Shown: piece after piece, positions 43,112 to 52,127 of the stretch
How positions within the stretch are numbered: the stretch's first letter is position 1
Layout: the number at the start of each line of letters is the position of its first letter
From: Actinomycetota bacterium
GTDB taxonomy: Bacteria; Actinomycetota; Thermoleophilia; Solirubrobacterales; Solirubrobacteraceae
DNA: 64,000 nucleotides
Reading direction: 5' to 3'
Assembly (NCBI GenBank): GCA_018268595.1
Contig: JAFDWH010000009.1
Coordinates: 124,001 to 188,000, forward strand
Translations under genes and position numbers: made by a program
The notes under the pieces: generated by a model
What the model was told of the DNA's origin: nothing
Databases searched by the model: none
The model's input: only the letters and a program-made list of their open reading frames with translations

Positions 43112-44244
43112 GCGGCGGCGTCGCGACCTGGCTCGACGGGGTCGGCGTGTGCGTGGTGGGCGGCTCCGGCGGCGTCGGCAAGACGACCGCCTCGGCCGCG
43201 CTCGCGGCCGGCATGGCGGCGCGCGGGCTGAAGGTCGCGGTCGTGACGATCGACCCGGCGCAGCGGCTCGCGACCGCGCTCGGGCTCGACGAGCTCGACA
43301 ACCAGCCGCGGCGCATCGACCCGCAGCGCTTCGCCGGCGCCGGGCTGCCGCTCGGCGACGGCGAGCTGTGGGCGATGACGCTCGACCCCAAGCGCACCTT
43401 CGACGACCTGATCGCCCGCCTCTCGCCCGACGCGCAGACGCGCGAGCGGATCCTCGCCAACCGCGTCTACCGCGAGCTGTCGGACGCGGTCGCCGGCTCG
43501 CAGGAGTTCACCGCCGTCGCGAAGCTGCACGAGCTGGCGCAAGACGGTCGCTGGGACCTGCTCGTGCTCGACACGCCGCCGAGCCGCAACGCGCTCGACT
43601 TCCTCGACGCGCCCGACCGCCTGCGCGCCTTCTTCGAGGGGCGCGCCTTGCAGACGCTGCTGCGCGGCGGCGGCGCCGGCCTGCGCCTGCTCGGCCGCGG
43701 CACCGGGCTCGTGCTCGGCCTGCTCAGACGCGTCACGGGCGCCGAGCTGCTGAGCGACCTGTCCGACTTCTTCCGCCTGCTCGGCGCGCTGCTCGGCGGC
43801 TTCCGCGAGCGCGCCGAGCAGGTCGAGGCGCTGCTGCGCGCGCCCGGCACGACGTTCCTGCTCGTCACCTCGCCGGAGCGCGAGCCGATCGACGAGGCGC
43901 TGTTCTTCCAGCGGCGGCTGCGCGCGGCGGGCATGTCGCTGGCGGGCGCGATCGTCAACCGCATGCACGTCGACGAGCTGGGCGGCGAGGACGGCGCGCT
44001 CGACGGGCTGCCGGCGCGGCTGGAGCAGGCGGCCGGCCTCTCCCCCGCGCTGGCCGCGAGCGTCGCGGCGGCGTTCGCCGACGAACACGCGCTCGCGCGC
44101 CGCGACGCGGCGAACGTCGCGCACCTGCGCGAGCGGCTCGGCGGCGCGGTGCCGCTCGTCCGCGTCCCCCTGTTGGACGAGGACGTGCACGACGTCGCCG
44201 GCCTCGTGCGACTCGGCGCGCAGCTGTTCGCGCCACCGGCGTAG
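43108..44244 (+). CDS. ArsA/Get3-like ATPase, subunit 2 (BagB-like)
   Basis: This 378-residue partner ATPase has GGSGGVGKTT near residue 18, TIDPAQRLATALGL, and VLDTPPSRNALDFLDAP. Its middle region (about 185-235) is long and hydrophobic, with clusters of Leu and Gly, and could cover a lipid or protein client as in Get3. The start is GTG, overlapping the first subunit. The same two-gene arrangement is found in mycobacteria. Confidence 0.88.
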   Translation: MSGGVATWLDGVGVCVVGGSGGVGKTTASAALAAGMAARGLKVAVVTIDPAQRLATALGLDELDNQPRRIDPQRFAGAGLPLGDGELWAMTLDPKRTFDDLIARLSPDAQTRERILANRVYRELSDAVAGSQEFTAVAKLHELAQDGRWDLLVLDTPPSRNALDFLDAPDRLRAFFEGRALQTLLRGGGAGLRLLGRGTGLVLGLLRRVTGAELLSDLSDFFRLLGALLGGFRERAEQVEALLRAPGTTFLLVTSPEREPIDEALFFQRRLRAAGMSLAGAIVNRMHVDELGGEDGALDGLPARLEQAAGLSPALAASVAAAFADEHALARRDAANVAHLRERLGGAVPLVRVPLLDEDVHDVAGLVRLGAQLFAPPA

Positions 44245-44247
44245 CCT
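44242..44247 (+). promoter_or_regulatory. TAGCCT -10 box of the DUF2252 gene
   Basis: TAGCCT overlaps the stop of the upstream ATPase gene and ends seven bases before the ATG at 44255, allowing separate transcription. Confidence 0.45.
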
Positions 44248-44254
44248 GGACGGC

Positions 44255-45637
44255 ATGTCCGTCGCCGAGCGCGCGGAGGCCGGCAAGCAGGCGCGAGCCA
44301 CGTCGCCGCGCTCCGCGCACGGCGCGTGGACGCCGGCCGCCGACCGGCCGGACCCGATCGGGCTGCTGCAGGCGCAGGCGGCGAGCCGCGTGCCCGAGCT
44401 GGTGCCGATCCGCCACGGGCGCATGTCGGTCTCCCCGTTCGCGTTCTTCCGCGGCGCCGCCGCGGTCATGGCGGCCGACCTCGCGCGCACGCCGACGTCC
44501 GGGATCCGCGTGCAGTGCTGCGGCGACGCGCACCTCGCGAACTTCGGCGGCTTCGCCTCGCCCGAGCGCGACCTCGTGTTCGACCTCAACGACTTCGACG
44601 AGACGCTGCCCGGCCCGTGGGAGTGGGACCTCAAGCGGCTGGCGGCGAGCGTCGCCGTGGCGGCGCGCCAGCGCGGCTGGTCGGGCAAAGAGCGGCGCGC
44701 GATCGTGCGCGCGACCGCGCGCGGCTATCGCGAGGCGATGCGCGAGCTGGCCGCGCGCCGCACGCTCGACGTCTGGTACGCGCGCATCGACGAGCGCGAG
44801 CTGGAGCGCCAGATCCGCGCGCTCGACGGCGACGCGGCCGTCGCGACGTTCCAGCGCGGCGCCGCGAAGGCGAAGCGCAAGGACAGCACGCGCGCGTTCG
44901 CGAAGCTCGCCGAGCGGGTCGACGGCCAGCCGCGCATCGCGCCCAACCCGCCGCTGATCGTGCCGCTGCGCGACCTGCTGCCGCCCGCGCAGGCGGCCGT
45001 GTGGCAGGACCGCATGCGGGCGCTGATCGCCGTCTACCGCGCGACGCTGCCGGCCGACCGCCGCGGCCTGCTCGACCGCTTCCGCTTCGTCGACCTGGCG
45101 CACAAGGTCGTCGGCGTCGGCAGCGTCGGCACGCGCGCCTGGATCCTGCTGCTGCTGGGGCGCGACGACGAGGACCCGCTGTTCCTGCAGTGCAAGGAGG
45201 CGCAGGCGTCGGTGCTGGCGCCGTACGCGGGCGCGAGCCGCTTCGCGAACCAGGGCCGGCGCGTCGTCGAGGGCCAGCGGCTGATGCAGGCGACCAGCGA
45301 CATCTTCCTCGGCTGGGTCCGCACGACCGGGCTCGACGGCCGCGAGCGCGACTTCTACGTGCGCCAGTTGTGGGACTGGAAGGTGTCCGCGGACGTCGAG
45401 GCGATGGACGCGGCGCGGCTCGCCGCCTACGGACGGCTGTGCGGCGCGACGCTCGCGCGCGCCCACGCGCGCTGCGGCGACGCGGTCGCGATCGGCGCCT
45501 ACCTCGGGGGCGGCGACGGCTCCGACCGCGCCTTCGCCGACTTCGCCGAGGCCTACGCCGACCAGAACGAGCGCGACCACGCCGCGCTGCTCGCCGCGAT
45601 CGACGCCGGGCGCCTGGAGGCGCAGACCGGAGTCTGA
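44255..45637 (+). CDS. DUF2252 protein
   Basis: This 460-residue protein belongs to DUF2252, a family with a kinase-like (aminoglycoside phosphotransferase-type) fold and no proven function. Family motifs are PFAFFRGAAAVMAADL near residue 61, CGDAHLANFGGF near 89 and VFDLNDFDETLPGPWEWDLKR near 107. The HGD-like motif of phosphotransferases appears as GDAHLANF. The neighbouring BagAB-like ATPases and cyclase give no clear pathway. Confidence 0.88.
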   Translation: MSVAERAEAGKQARATSPRSAHGAWTPAADRPDPIGLLQAQAASRVPELVPIRHGRMSVSPFAFFRGAAAVMAADLARTPTSGIRVQCCGDAHLANFGGFASPERDLVFDLNDFDETLPGPWEWDLKRLAASVAVAARQRGWSGKERRAIVRATARGYREAMRELAARRTLDVWYARIDERELERQIRALDGDAAVATFQRGAAKAKRKDSTRAFAKLAERVDGQPRIAPNPPLIVPLRDLLPPAQAAVWQDRMRALIAVYRATLPADRRGLLDRFRFVDLAHKVVGVGSVGTRAWILLLLGRDDEDPLFLQCKEAQASVLAPYAGASRFANQGRRVVEGQRLMQATSDIFLGWVRTTGLDGRERDFYVRQLWDWKVSADVEAMDAARLAAYGRLCGATLARAHARCGDAVAIGAYLGGGDGSDRAFADFAEAYADQNERDHAALLAAIDAGRLEAQTGV

Positions 45638-45653
45638 GCGCCTGCGCGCCGCG

Positions 45654-45659
45654 TACTCT
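45654..45659 (+). promoter_or_regulatory. TACTCT -10 box of the adenylate cyclase gene
   Basis: TACTCT ends nine bases before the ATG at 45669, with no ribosome binding site. Confidence 0.45.
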
Positions 45660-45668
45660 TGGCCGCGC

Positions 45669-46790
45669 ATGGACTTCGCGGCAGAGGGGCTCTTGGACGG
45701 CATCGAGGACGAGCGGGCGCGCGCGGAGCGGGTCGCGCTGCTGGAGGAGCTGCTCGCCGACGGCGTTCCGCTGGAGGAGCTGAAGACCGCCGTCGCGGAG
45801 GACCGGCTCGTCTTCCTGCGCGTCGAGCGCACGCTCGGCGCGGCCCGCTACACGCCGCGCGAGGTCGCTGAGCTGACCGGCATCGACCCGGAGGAGGGCC
45901 TGCGCTACCGCCAGGCGCTCGGCCTCCCCCGCCCCGACCTCGACGAGCGCGTGCTGACCGACCGCGACGTCGAGGCGCTCCGCCAGCTGAAGGCGTTCGA
46001 GGCGGCCGGCCTGCCCGAGGAGGGCCTCGTCGAGATGGCGCGCGTGCTCGGCGAGAGCCTCTCGCGCGTGGCGGCGGCGGTGCGGCTGTTCGTGCGCGAC
46101 GCGCTGCTCGCGCCGGACGTCGGCGAGCGCGAGCTGAGCGCGCGCTACGCGGCGATCAACGAGCAGCTCGGCCCGGCGCTCGGCGACAGCATGCGGCGGA
46201 TCTTCGAGATGCACCTGCAGGACCAACTGCGCAACGACGCGATCGGCCGCTCGGAGGTCGCGCACGGGCGCATCGCGGGCGCGGTGGAGGTGACGGTCGC
46301 GTTCGCCGACCTCGTCGGCTTCACGAAGCTGGGCGAACAGATCCCCCCGGAGGAGCTGGGCGCGATCGCGCGGCGGCTGCTGGAGCTGGCGACGGAGGCG
46401 GTGCACCCGCCGGTGCGCCTGATCAAGACGATCGGCGACGCGGCGATGCTCGTCTCGCCCGACGCCGGCGCGCTGCTCGACGCGGCGCTCGAGCTGGTGG
46501 CGCTCGCCGAGTCCGAGGGCGAGGAGTTCCCGCGCCTGCGCGCCGGGCTCGCGACCGGCGAGGCGCTGCACCGCGCGGGCGACTGGTACGGCAGCCCGGT
46601 CAACCTCGCCAGCCGCGTCACCTCGATCGCCCGGCCCGGCAGCGTCGTCGTCACGCAGGCAACGCGCGCCGCGCTCGGCGACGAGCAGCGCTGGCGCTGG
46701 TCCTCGCTCCCGCCGCGACGCATCAAGGGCGTCGACGCGAGCGTGCCGCTGTTCCGCGCGCGGCCCGCGATCCCGGTCGCGGCCGTCTGA
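45669..46790 (+). CDS. Class III adenylate cyclase (Rv1264-like)
   Basis: This 373-residue soluble cyclase makes cAMP. The C-terminal catalytic domain shows metal-binding Asp213 (VAFADLVGF) and Asp257 (IKTIGDAAM), and adenine-specifying Lys253 and Asp305 (GDWYGSPVN). It also has transition-state Asn312 and Arg316. All six canonical residues are present. The N-terminal all-helical domain (about 1-195) resembles the pH-sensing regulatory domain of mycobacterial Rv1264, so pH-dependent activity is likely but inferred. Confidence 0.9.
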   Translation: MDFAAEGLLDGIEDERARAERVALLEELLADGVPLEELKTAVAEDRLVFLRVERTLGAARYTPREVAELTGIDPEEGLRYRQALGLPRPDLDERVLTDRDVEALRQLKAFEAAGLPEEGLVEMARVLGESLSRVAAAVRLFVRDALLAPDVGERELSARYAAINEQLGPALGDSMRRIFEMHLQDQLRNDAIGRSEVAHGRIAGAVEVTVAFADLVGFTKLGEQIPPEELGAIARRLLELATEAVHPPVRLIKTIGDAAMLVSPDAGALLDAALELVALAESEGEEFPRLRAGLATGEALHRAGDWYGSPVNLASRVTSIARPGSVVVTQATRAALGDEQRWRWSSLPPRRIKGVDASVPLFRARPAIPVAAV

Positions 46791-48059
46791 TCAGACGGCG
46801 AGCGGCGCCGCCGCCGACTCGGCCAGCAGCTCGTCGGCGAGCGTGCGCAGGTCGGAGTCGAGGTGGCCGCACAGCACGTCGCGCAGCAGCGCGCGCAGGT
46901 GGCCGGCCAGCTCGTCCGCGAGCCGGTCCGCGCCCGGCTCGGACTGCGCGAGCCCGGCGACGATCGCGTGCTCGAGCGTGACCGCGCGCGCGACCCGCGC
47001 GGCGAGCGCGGCGCGCTCCTGCGGGACCGCGCACAGCGCCGCGAGCCGCTGCGCGAGACGGCCGCTCTCCGGTCCCTCCGGCTCCAGCAGCGCACGCAGC
47101 GCGAGCAGGTCGTCGGTGAGCGCGTCGAACGGCGTCGCGCGCTCGCGCGCCATCTCGTAGCGGGCGAGCGCCCACGCCACCTCGCCGGCGCGCGGCGTGC
47201 GCCGCGCGACGAGGTTGCAGAAGGCGCGCAGCTCGTCCTCCTGCGCGGCGGCGAGCAGCGTGCCGCGGCGCGCTCGCGCCGGGGCGGTGCCGAGCGGCGC
47301 GACGTGCCACGCGCCGCCGTCGACGCGCGCCCACGCGAGCGGGCCGAGCGCGAACGAGCCGGCTTCGAACAGGCGCAGCGCGCTCAGCAGGCGGCGGAAG
47401 CGGGTGCGCGCGGTCGTGATCGGCGGTCCGGCGATCCGGTCGCCCTCGACCGTCAGCACCGCCAGCACGGCGCCCTGCTCGACCTCGCCGGGCGTCGACC
47501 AGACGGCCTCCGGCGGCACGTCGGGCAGCGCCTCGCCGCGCGCGAGCGAGAGGCCGTCGCCGAGTGCGACCTCGTCGGACTCGAGCGCGAGGCCGAGCAG
47601 CGGCGCGATCACGGTCGCGACTTGGCGGCCCTCGTAGAGCGTCGCCTCCAGCTCCGTGTAGGCGGCCGCGAACGCCTCCGGCTGGTGGCCGAACGCGCTC
47701 GTCTCGGCGAACACGGCGGCGAGGAACGAGCGCAGCACCGCGTCGGCGCGTTCGCGCCCGTCGGCCGGGATGCGCGGCTCGCCGCGCCGGCGCAGGTAGG
47801 CGTCGATCCCGTCGATCGCGGCCAGCGCCCGCGCCGCCGGCAGGTAGCTCGGCAGCCGGTCGAGCGTCCCCATCCGCGAGCGGATGAAGCCCGCCGTCTG
47901 CGGGCGGTAGCAGTAGAAGGCGGCGCCGCGACCGCGACCGGTCGGCTCCTCGACGACCTCGAACGGGACCTCGGCGCCGTTCGCGGTGTCGTGCGCGAGC
48001 TGCAGGCCGGCGTCCTCGGTGAAGGCCGCCAGGAGGCTGTGGAGCATGCGGTTGCGCAT
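46791..48059 (-). CDS. Hypothetical protein, no recognised family
   Basis: This 422-residue, mostly helical soluble protein has a high Ala and Leu content. I recognise no domain. Distinct segments are FEVVEEPTGRGRGAAFYCYR near residue 33 and a C-terminal helical region with heptad-like Leu. Two Cys fall in the last 100 residues (ALCAVPQE and DVLCGHLD). Codon use is normal for the window. It converges on the cyclase gene with no spacer. MLHSLL four codons in is an alternative start. Confidence 0.65.
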   Translation of the reverse strand: MRNRMLHSLLAAFTEDAGLQLAHDTANGAEVPFEVVEEPTGRGRGAAFYCYRPQTAGFIRSRMGTLDRLPSYLPAARALAAIDGIDAYLRRRGEPRIPADGRERADAVLRSFLAAVFAETSAFGHQPEAFAAAYTELEATLYEGRQVATVIAPLLGLALESDEVALGDGLSLARGEALPDVPPEAVWSTPGEVEQGAVLAVLTVEGDRIAGPPITTARTRFRRLLSALRLFEAGSFALGPLAWARVDGGAWHVAPLGTAPARARRGTLLAAAQEDELRAFCNLVARRTPRAGEVAWALARYEMARERATPFDALTDDLLALRALLEPEGPESGRLAQRLAALCAVPQERAALAARVARAVTLEHAIVAGLAQSEPGADRLADELAGHLRALLRDVLCGHLDSDLRTLADELLAESAAAPLAV

Positions 48060-48151
48060 GACGAGCGGTTTCGCGACCGCGGCGGGCGATCCTGCTCGGC
48101 GCAGCGCGCGTTGCAGCGCGGCTCGCCCGGAGGGTCGTCAGCGGAGGCGCG

Positions 48152-48526
48152 TCAGGCGACGGCGGATGCGACCGGCTCGACCGCGAGCTCGACGGCCGGG
48201 GCGCAGCTGCCGTCGGCGCCGAGCCAGCGGCGGCCGTAGGCGCGCATGTCTTCGATGATCGGGACGAGCGCGCGTCCCTTCTCCGTCAGCGCGTACTCGA
48301 CGCGCGGCGGCACCTCCGGGAACGTGCGCCGCTCGACGATCCGCTCCTCCTCGAGCGCGCGCAGGCGCAGCGAGAGCGTGCGCGGGCTGATGCCCTGGAG
48401 CGAGCGCTCCAGCTCGCAGAAGCGCGAGCGCCCGTCGGCGAGGTCGCGGATGATCAGCAGCGTCCACTTGCCGCAGACGATCTCGGCGGTCGCGCAGACG
48501 GGGCAGGTGTCGTTCGGCGAAGCCAT
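48152..48526 (-). CDS. HxlR-family transcriptional regulator
   Basis: This 124-residue winged-helix regulator begins DTCPVCATAEIVCGKWTLLIIRDLADG, with the N-terminal Cys of the redox- or aldehyde-sensing HxlR type. It continues with RFCELERSLQGISPRTLSLRLRALEEE as the recognition helix region. A second and third Cys nearby could form a disulphide switch. An ACTT/AAGT dyad lies just upstream, so autoregulation is likely. Confidence 0.9.
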   Translation of the reverse strand: MASPNDTCPVCATAEIVCGKWTLLIIRDLADGRSRFCELERSLQGISPRTLSLRLRALEEERIVERRTFPEVPPRVEYALTEKGRALVPIIEDMRAYGRRWLGADGSCAPAVELAVEPVASAVA

Positions 48527-48548
48527 GCACTCCCTATGGTAGCGCAAG

Positions 48549-48565
48549 ACTTTCCAAACTGAAGT
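48549..48565. promoter_or_regulatory. Candidate HxlR operator
   Basis: ACTT and AAGT are separated by nine bases in the 52-bp gap upstream of the HxlR-type gene. The site overlaps the region where a minus-strand promoter (TACCAT at about 48532-48537 as -10) would lie. Confidence 0.45.
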
Positions 48566-48578
48566 GATACCCCGAGGC

Positions 48579-49880
48579 TCAGCCGAAGCCGGGCGGCGCG
48601 ACCGAAGGCGGAGGCCCATCGGACGGCGCGCGCGACGGCGCGGGCGCGGGCGGCGGAGGCGGCGCCGCATCCGGCCGCGCCGGCGGCTCGGCGGGCGCGG
48701 CCGCGACGGCGACCGGCTCGCGCGGCGCCGGCGGCTCGGCGGCCGGCGGCTCGGCGGCGGGCGGCTCGGCGGCGCCCCCGCCGACGTCGTCCATCGAGGT
48801 CGCGACGCGTCCCTCGGCCGCCACCAGCAGCTTGAAGTCGTGCGGGCTCGTCGCGACCTTCATCGCGTCCTCCATCGCGACGCGCCCGGCCTGCACGTGG
48901 TGGAGCAGCGCCTGGTCGAACGTCTGCATCCCGTAGAACGCGCCCTCGGCGATCACTTCGCGCAGGCGGCCCGTCTGCTCCGGGTCGAGGATCATGTCCT
49001 TCGCGCGGCCCGTCATCCGCAGCACCTCGCAGACGGCCACGCGTCCGCGCCGGTCGGGCGTCGGCACGAGCCGCTGAGAGATGATCCCCTTGAGCGTGCC
49101 GGCGACCATCGCGCGCGCCTGCTGCTGCTGGTGGGGCGGGAAGAAGTCGACGATGCGGTTGACCGTCTCCGGCGCGTCGATCGTGTGCAGCGTCGAGAGC
49201 ACGAGGTGGCCGGTCTCGGCGGCGGACAGCGCGGTGTGGACGGTCTCCTCGTCGCGCATCTCGCCGATCAGGATCACGTCGGGGTCCTGACGCAGCACGC
49301 GCCGCAGCGCGCGCACGAACGACGCGGTGTCGGAGCCGACCTCGCGCTGGTTGAGGATCGAGCCCTTGTCCTCGTGCAGGAACTCGATCGGGTCCTCGAT
49401 CGTCACGATGTGCTCGGCGCGGGTTCTGTTGATGTGGTCGATGATCGCCGCGAGCGTCGTCGACTTGCCGGAGCCGGTCGTGCCGGTCAGCAGGATGATC
49501 CCGCGCTGCTCCTCGGCCAGCTCGTTGACGACCGGCGGCAGGCCGAGCTGCTCGACCGTCTTGATCTTCGTCGGGATCGCGCGCATCACGAGCGAGACGC
49601 TGCCGCGCTGGCGGAAGGCGTTGACGCGGAAGCGCGCGAGCCCGGAGATCGCGTAGGCGAAGTCGACCTCGCCGTCGCTCGCGAACTCCTCGCGGTGCCC
49701 GTCCGTCGGGAGGATCCCGTCGAGCACGCGCTCGGTGTCGGGCGGGCTCAGCGGCGGCTCGTCCGGCAGCGGGCCGAGCGCGCCGTTGACGCGCGCGAGC
49801 GGCGGCGCCCCCGCCTTCAGGTGCAGGTCGGAGCCGCCGGCCTCGACCATCCAGCGCAGCGCAGCGTCGAGCTCGAACAC
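48579..49880 (-). CDS. pilT: PilT-like twitching-motility ATPase
   Basis: This 433-residue secretion-type ATPase drives pilus retraction in type IV systems. Walker A is GTTGSGKST at 133-141, the Asp box is IVTIEDPIEFLHEDKGS, Walker B is DPDVILIGEMRDEET, and the His box follows in GHLVLSTLHT. The last 85 residues are a Pro/Ala-rich tail with AAEPP repeats, absent from typical PilT. The GTG at 49880 has GGAG a few bases upstream. An ATG at 49931 would overlap the divergent gene's start and is less likely. No other pilus genes are in the window. Confidence 0.92.
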   Translation of the reverse strand: MFELDAALRWMVEAGGSDLHLKAGAPPLARVNGALGPLPDEPPLSPPDTERVLDGILPTDGHREEFASDGEVDFAYAISGLARFRVNAFRQRGSVSLVMRAIPTKIKTVEQLGLPPVVNELAEEQRGIILLTGTTGSGKSTTLAAIIDHINRTRAEHIVTIEDPIEFLHEDKGSILNQREVGSDTASFVRALRRVLRQDPDVILIGEMRDEETVHTALSAAETGHLVLSTLHTIDAPETVNRIVDFFPPHQQQQARAMVAGTLKGIISQRLVPTPDRRGRVAVCEVLRMTGRAKDMILDPEQTGRLREVIAEGAFYGMQTFDQALLHHVQAGRVAMEDAMKVATSPHDFKLLVAAEGRVATSMDDVGGGAAEPPAAEPPAAEPPAPREPVAVAAAPAEPPARPDAAPPPPPAPAPSRAPSDGPPPSVAPPGFG

Positions 49881-49916
49881 GGGATCTCCATCGGCGCGCA
49901 CGCGCGACGGCTTGAG

Positions 49917-49922
49917 TAGCGT
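49917..49922 (+). promoter_or_regulatory. TAGCGT -10 box of the GST-like gene
   Basis: TAGCGT ends seven bases before the ATG at 49930, in the 49-bp gap divergent from pilT. Confidence 0.5.
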
Positions 49923-49929
49923 GGCTCGC

Positions 49930-50667
49930 ATGCAGGCGCGCCTCTACGGCTTCGCGATCTCGAATCCGGCCAACTCGGCCAGATTGATGCTCGCCTACAA
50001 GGGCGTCGAGACGAAGTGGGTCGAGCTGCCGCCGGGCGTGCACCCGCTGATCCTGAAGGCGCTCGGGTACCGCCGTGGCACGGTTCCGGCGCTCAAGCTC
50101 GACGGCCGCAAGATCGAAGACTCGGTCGAGCTCTCGCACGTGCTCGAGACGCTGATCCCCGAGCCGCCGCTGTTCCCGGCCGACCCCGAGCGGCGCCGCG
50201 CCGTCGAGGAGGCCGAGCGCTGGGGGGAGGCCGAGCTGCAGATGGTCCCGCGGCGCATCTTCCGCTGGACGTTCGCGCATGACAACGGCGCGCGGGCGCG
50301 GCTCGCCCGCGACATCGGCTTTCCGCTGCCGGGCCTCGTCGGCTGGCTGAACGCACCGATCGCGCGGGCGATGGCAGGCCGCGTCGACGCCGACCTCGAC
50401 CACGCGCGCGCCGCGCTGCGCGACGTGCCGGCGACGCTCGACCACGTCGACACGCTGATCGCCGACGGGGTGATCGGCGATCCCGACGCGCCGAACGCCG
50501 CCGACTTCCAGATCGCGCCGTCAGTGCGTGCGCTGGCGGGCGTCACCGATCTGCTGCCGCTGCTCGCCGGCCGTCCCTGCGACGCACACGCGAGACGGCT
50601 GCTGCCGAGATTCCCGGAGGGCAGAGTCGCCCTGCCGGACGAGCTGCACGCGGCACTGCCTGCGTAG
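49930..50667 (+). CDS. Glutathione S-transferase-like protein
   Basis: This 245-residue protein has an N-terminal thioredoxin-fold domain (about 1-80: RLYGFAISNPANSARLML, then GTVPALKLDGRKIEDSVEL, which contains the cis-Pro and Glu-Asp-Ser glutathione contacts). An all-helical C-terminal domain follows. Actinobacteria generally use mycothiol, so the thiol partner is unclear. A strong GC hairpin follows the stop. Confidence 0.82.
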   Translation: MQARLYGFAISNPANSARLMLAYKGVETKWVELPPGVHPLILKALGYRRGTVPALKLDGRKIEDSVELSHVLETLIPEPPLFPADPERRRAVEEAERWGEAELQMVPRRIFRWTFAHDNGARARLARDIGFPLPGLVGWLNAPIARAMAGRVDADLDHARAALRDVPATLDHVDTLIADGVIGDPDAPNAADFQIAPSVRALAGVTDLLPLLAGRPCDAHARRLLPRFPEGRVALPDELHAALPA

Positions 50668-50676
50668 AACGACGAA

Positions 50677-50694
50677 GGGCCCCGTGCGGGGCCC
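50677..50694. terminator. Bidirectional GC-rich hairpin between convergent genes
   Basis: GGGCCCC and GGGGCCC form a 7-bp stem around GTGC. After one mismatch the stem continues with CGA and TCG. It has no T tract. It sits between the convergent GST-like gene and rpoD and probably terminates or protects both transcripts. Confidence 0.6.
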
Positions 50695-50725
50695 CTCGTG
50701 CGGAAACGGATGTCGTCGCGGCCGC

Positions 50726-51826
50726 TTACGCCACGTCGCGGAGCTTCTGCGCCTCCGCGAGCTGCTGCAGCTTCTTCAGCGACTGGTTCTCGATCTGGCG
50801 GATGCGCTCGCGCGTGACGTTGAACGTGCGGCCGACCTCGTCGAGCGTGCGCGGGTGCTCGCCGCCGAGGCCGTAGCGCAGCTCCAGCACGCGGCGCTCG
50901 CGGTAGGAGAGGTTCTCCAGCGCCTCGCGCAGCGCCTCCTTCGTGAGGATCTCGGCGGCGCGCTCGTACGGCGACTCGGCGCGCTCGTCGGCGATGAACT
51001 GGCCGAACTCCGACTCCTCTTCGTCGCCGACCGGCTTCTCGAGCGAGACGGGCGCCTGCGCGGAGCGCTTGATCGAGTCGACCTCCTCCGGGTCGATCCC
51101 GGTGACCTCGGCGATCTCGTCGGCGGTCGGCTCGCGGCCCAGCTCGGTGACGAGCTTGCGCTCGGCGCGGCCGATCTTGTTGAGCTTCTCGACGACGTGC
51201 ACCGGGATGCGGATCGTGCGCGCCTTGTCGGCGAGCGCGCGCGCGATCGCCTGGCGGATCCACCAGGTCGCGTAGGTCGAGAACTTGAAGCCCTTGCGGT
51301 AGTCGAACTTCTCGGCCGCGCGCACGAGCCCGAGCGTCCCCTCCTGGATCAGGTCGAGGAACGGGAGACCCTGGTTGCGGTAGTTCTTCGCGATCGAGAC
51401 GACCAGGCGCAGGTTCGACTCGACCATCTTCTGCTTCGCGTCGAGGTCGCCGCGCTCGATGCGCTTGGCGAGGTCGACCTCCTCCTGCGCCGTGAGCAGG
51501 CGCACCTTGCCGATGTCCTTCAGGAACAGCTGAAGGGAATCGGTCGTCATGTCCGGCTTGAGGTCGAGCGCCGTTCTCGCTCTGCGACGTCCGCGTCTGT
51601 CGGGCGCGCGCTCGACGTTGGCGGCGGCGGTCGCGGGGTCGATCTCCTCGACCAGCTCGATCTCGGCTCTCTCGAGGAAGCCGTGCAGCTCCTCGACGTC
51701 GGCCTCGTCGAGGTCGAGCTCGCTGACCGCGGTGGAGATCTCGGCATAGGTCAGGACGCCGAGCTGCGTCCCGCGCGCGACGAGGCCTCTGATCTCCTCG
51801 AGTTCCTGAAGTTCCGCTACTGACAT
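50726..51826 (-). CDS. rpoD: Primary sigma factor RpoD (group 1/2 sigma-70)
   Basis: This 366-residue sigma factor has all conserved regions. Region 1.2 is [21 protein letters not shown], split at 92-112, and region 2 has [26 protein letters not shown]. The -10-reading helix is [17 protein letters not shown], and region 4 has [25 protein letters not shown]. The N-terminal domain (1-90) is short and acidic, compared with the long 1.1 region of proteobacteria. An in-frame ATG at 51925 would add 33 residues and lies only about nine bases after the predicted transcription start. Confidence 0.94.
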   Translation of the reverse strand: MSVAELQELEEIRGLVARGTQLGVLTYAEISTAVSELDLDEADVEELHGFLERAEIELVEEIDPATAAANVERAPDRRGRRRARTALDLKPDMTTDSLQLFLKDIGKVRLLTAQEEVDLAKRIERGDLDAKQKMVESNLRLVVSIAKNYRNQGLPFLDLIQEGTLGLVRAAEKFDYRKGFKFSTYATWWIRQAIARALADKARTIRIPVHVVEKLNKIGRAERKLVTELGREPTADEIAEVTGIDPEEVDSIKRSAQAPVSLEKPVGDEEESEFGQFIADERAESPYERAAEILTKEALREALENLSYRERRVLELRYGLGGEHPRTLDEVGRTFNVTRERIRQIENQSLKKLQQLAEAQKLRDVA

Positions 51827-51940
51827 GTGATTCCGTTTCTCGCGTGCGCCGTGCCGGTGAGTCGGTTCGCCGGTGGCGCGTTCATGGTGGAGGAGGAAGT
51901 GCGCGCGGGGGCGCACCACTGCCATCCAAGCATAGGCGTC

Positions 51941-51969
51941 AGCCTAGCCGCTTCACTTTTTGAAGTCAA
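51941..51969 (-). promoter_or_regulatory. rpoD promoter
   Basis: On the minus strand TTGACT is followed after exactly 17 bases by TAGGCT. This is the best sigma-70-type promoter in the window. The leader to the ATG at 51826 would be about 110 nt. Confidence 0.7.
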
Positions 51970-52080
51970 AGGCGCCGCCGGCCGCGGGGAGGGCCGTTGG
52001 ACGCGCCGCTTCAGGGAGGACCGCCGCGCGCGCGTCGTACGTCGCATGTGTACTACGCACAACGGACGAGACGGTTTCAA

Positions 52081-52105
52081 GTTGCGGCGGCATTCATGCC
52101 GCAAC
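52081..52105. promoter_or_regulatory. Palindromic operator before the riboswitch
   Basis: Arms GTTGCGGC and GCCGCAAC (8 bp) are separated by nine bases. The dyad ends 13 bases before a TATACT -10 box and covers the -35 position. An unknown DNA-binding regulator probably acts here. Confidence 0.6.
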
Positions 52106-52118
52106 GTGCGGTGTTCCG

Positions 52119-52124
52119 TATACT
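52119..52124 (+). promoter_or_regulatory. TATACT -10 box of the riboswitch transcript
   Basis: TATACT is the most consensus-like -10 hexamer on this strand of the window. No good -35 box lies 17-18 bases upstream, where the palindromic operator lies instead. Confidence 0.6.
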
Positions 52125-52127
52125 GCC

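Noticed and set aside
48719-48781. Short tandem repeat (AAEPP-type) at the PilT C-terminus as a mobile or CRISPR-like repeat
   Set aside because: It is a 12- to 15-bp coding repeat giving a Pro/Ala tail, with no spacers and no flanking cas or transposase genes. It is better seen as a disordered linker.
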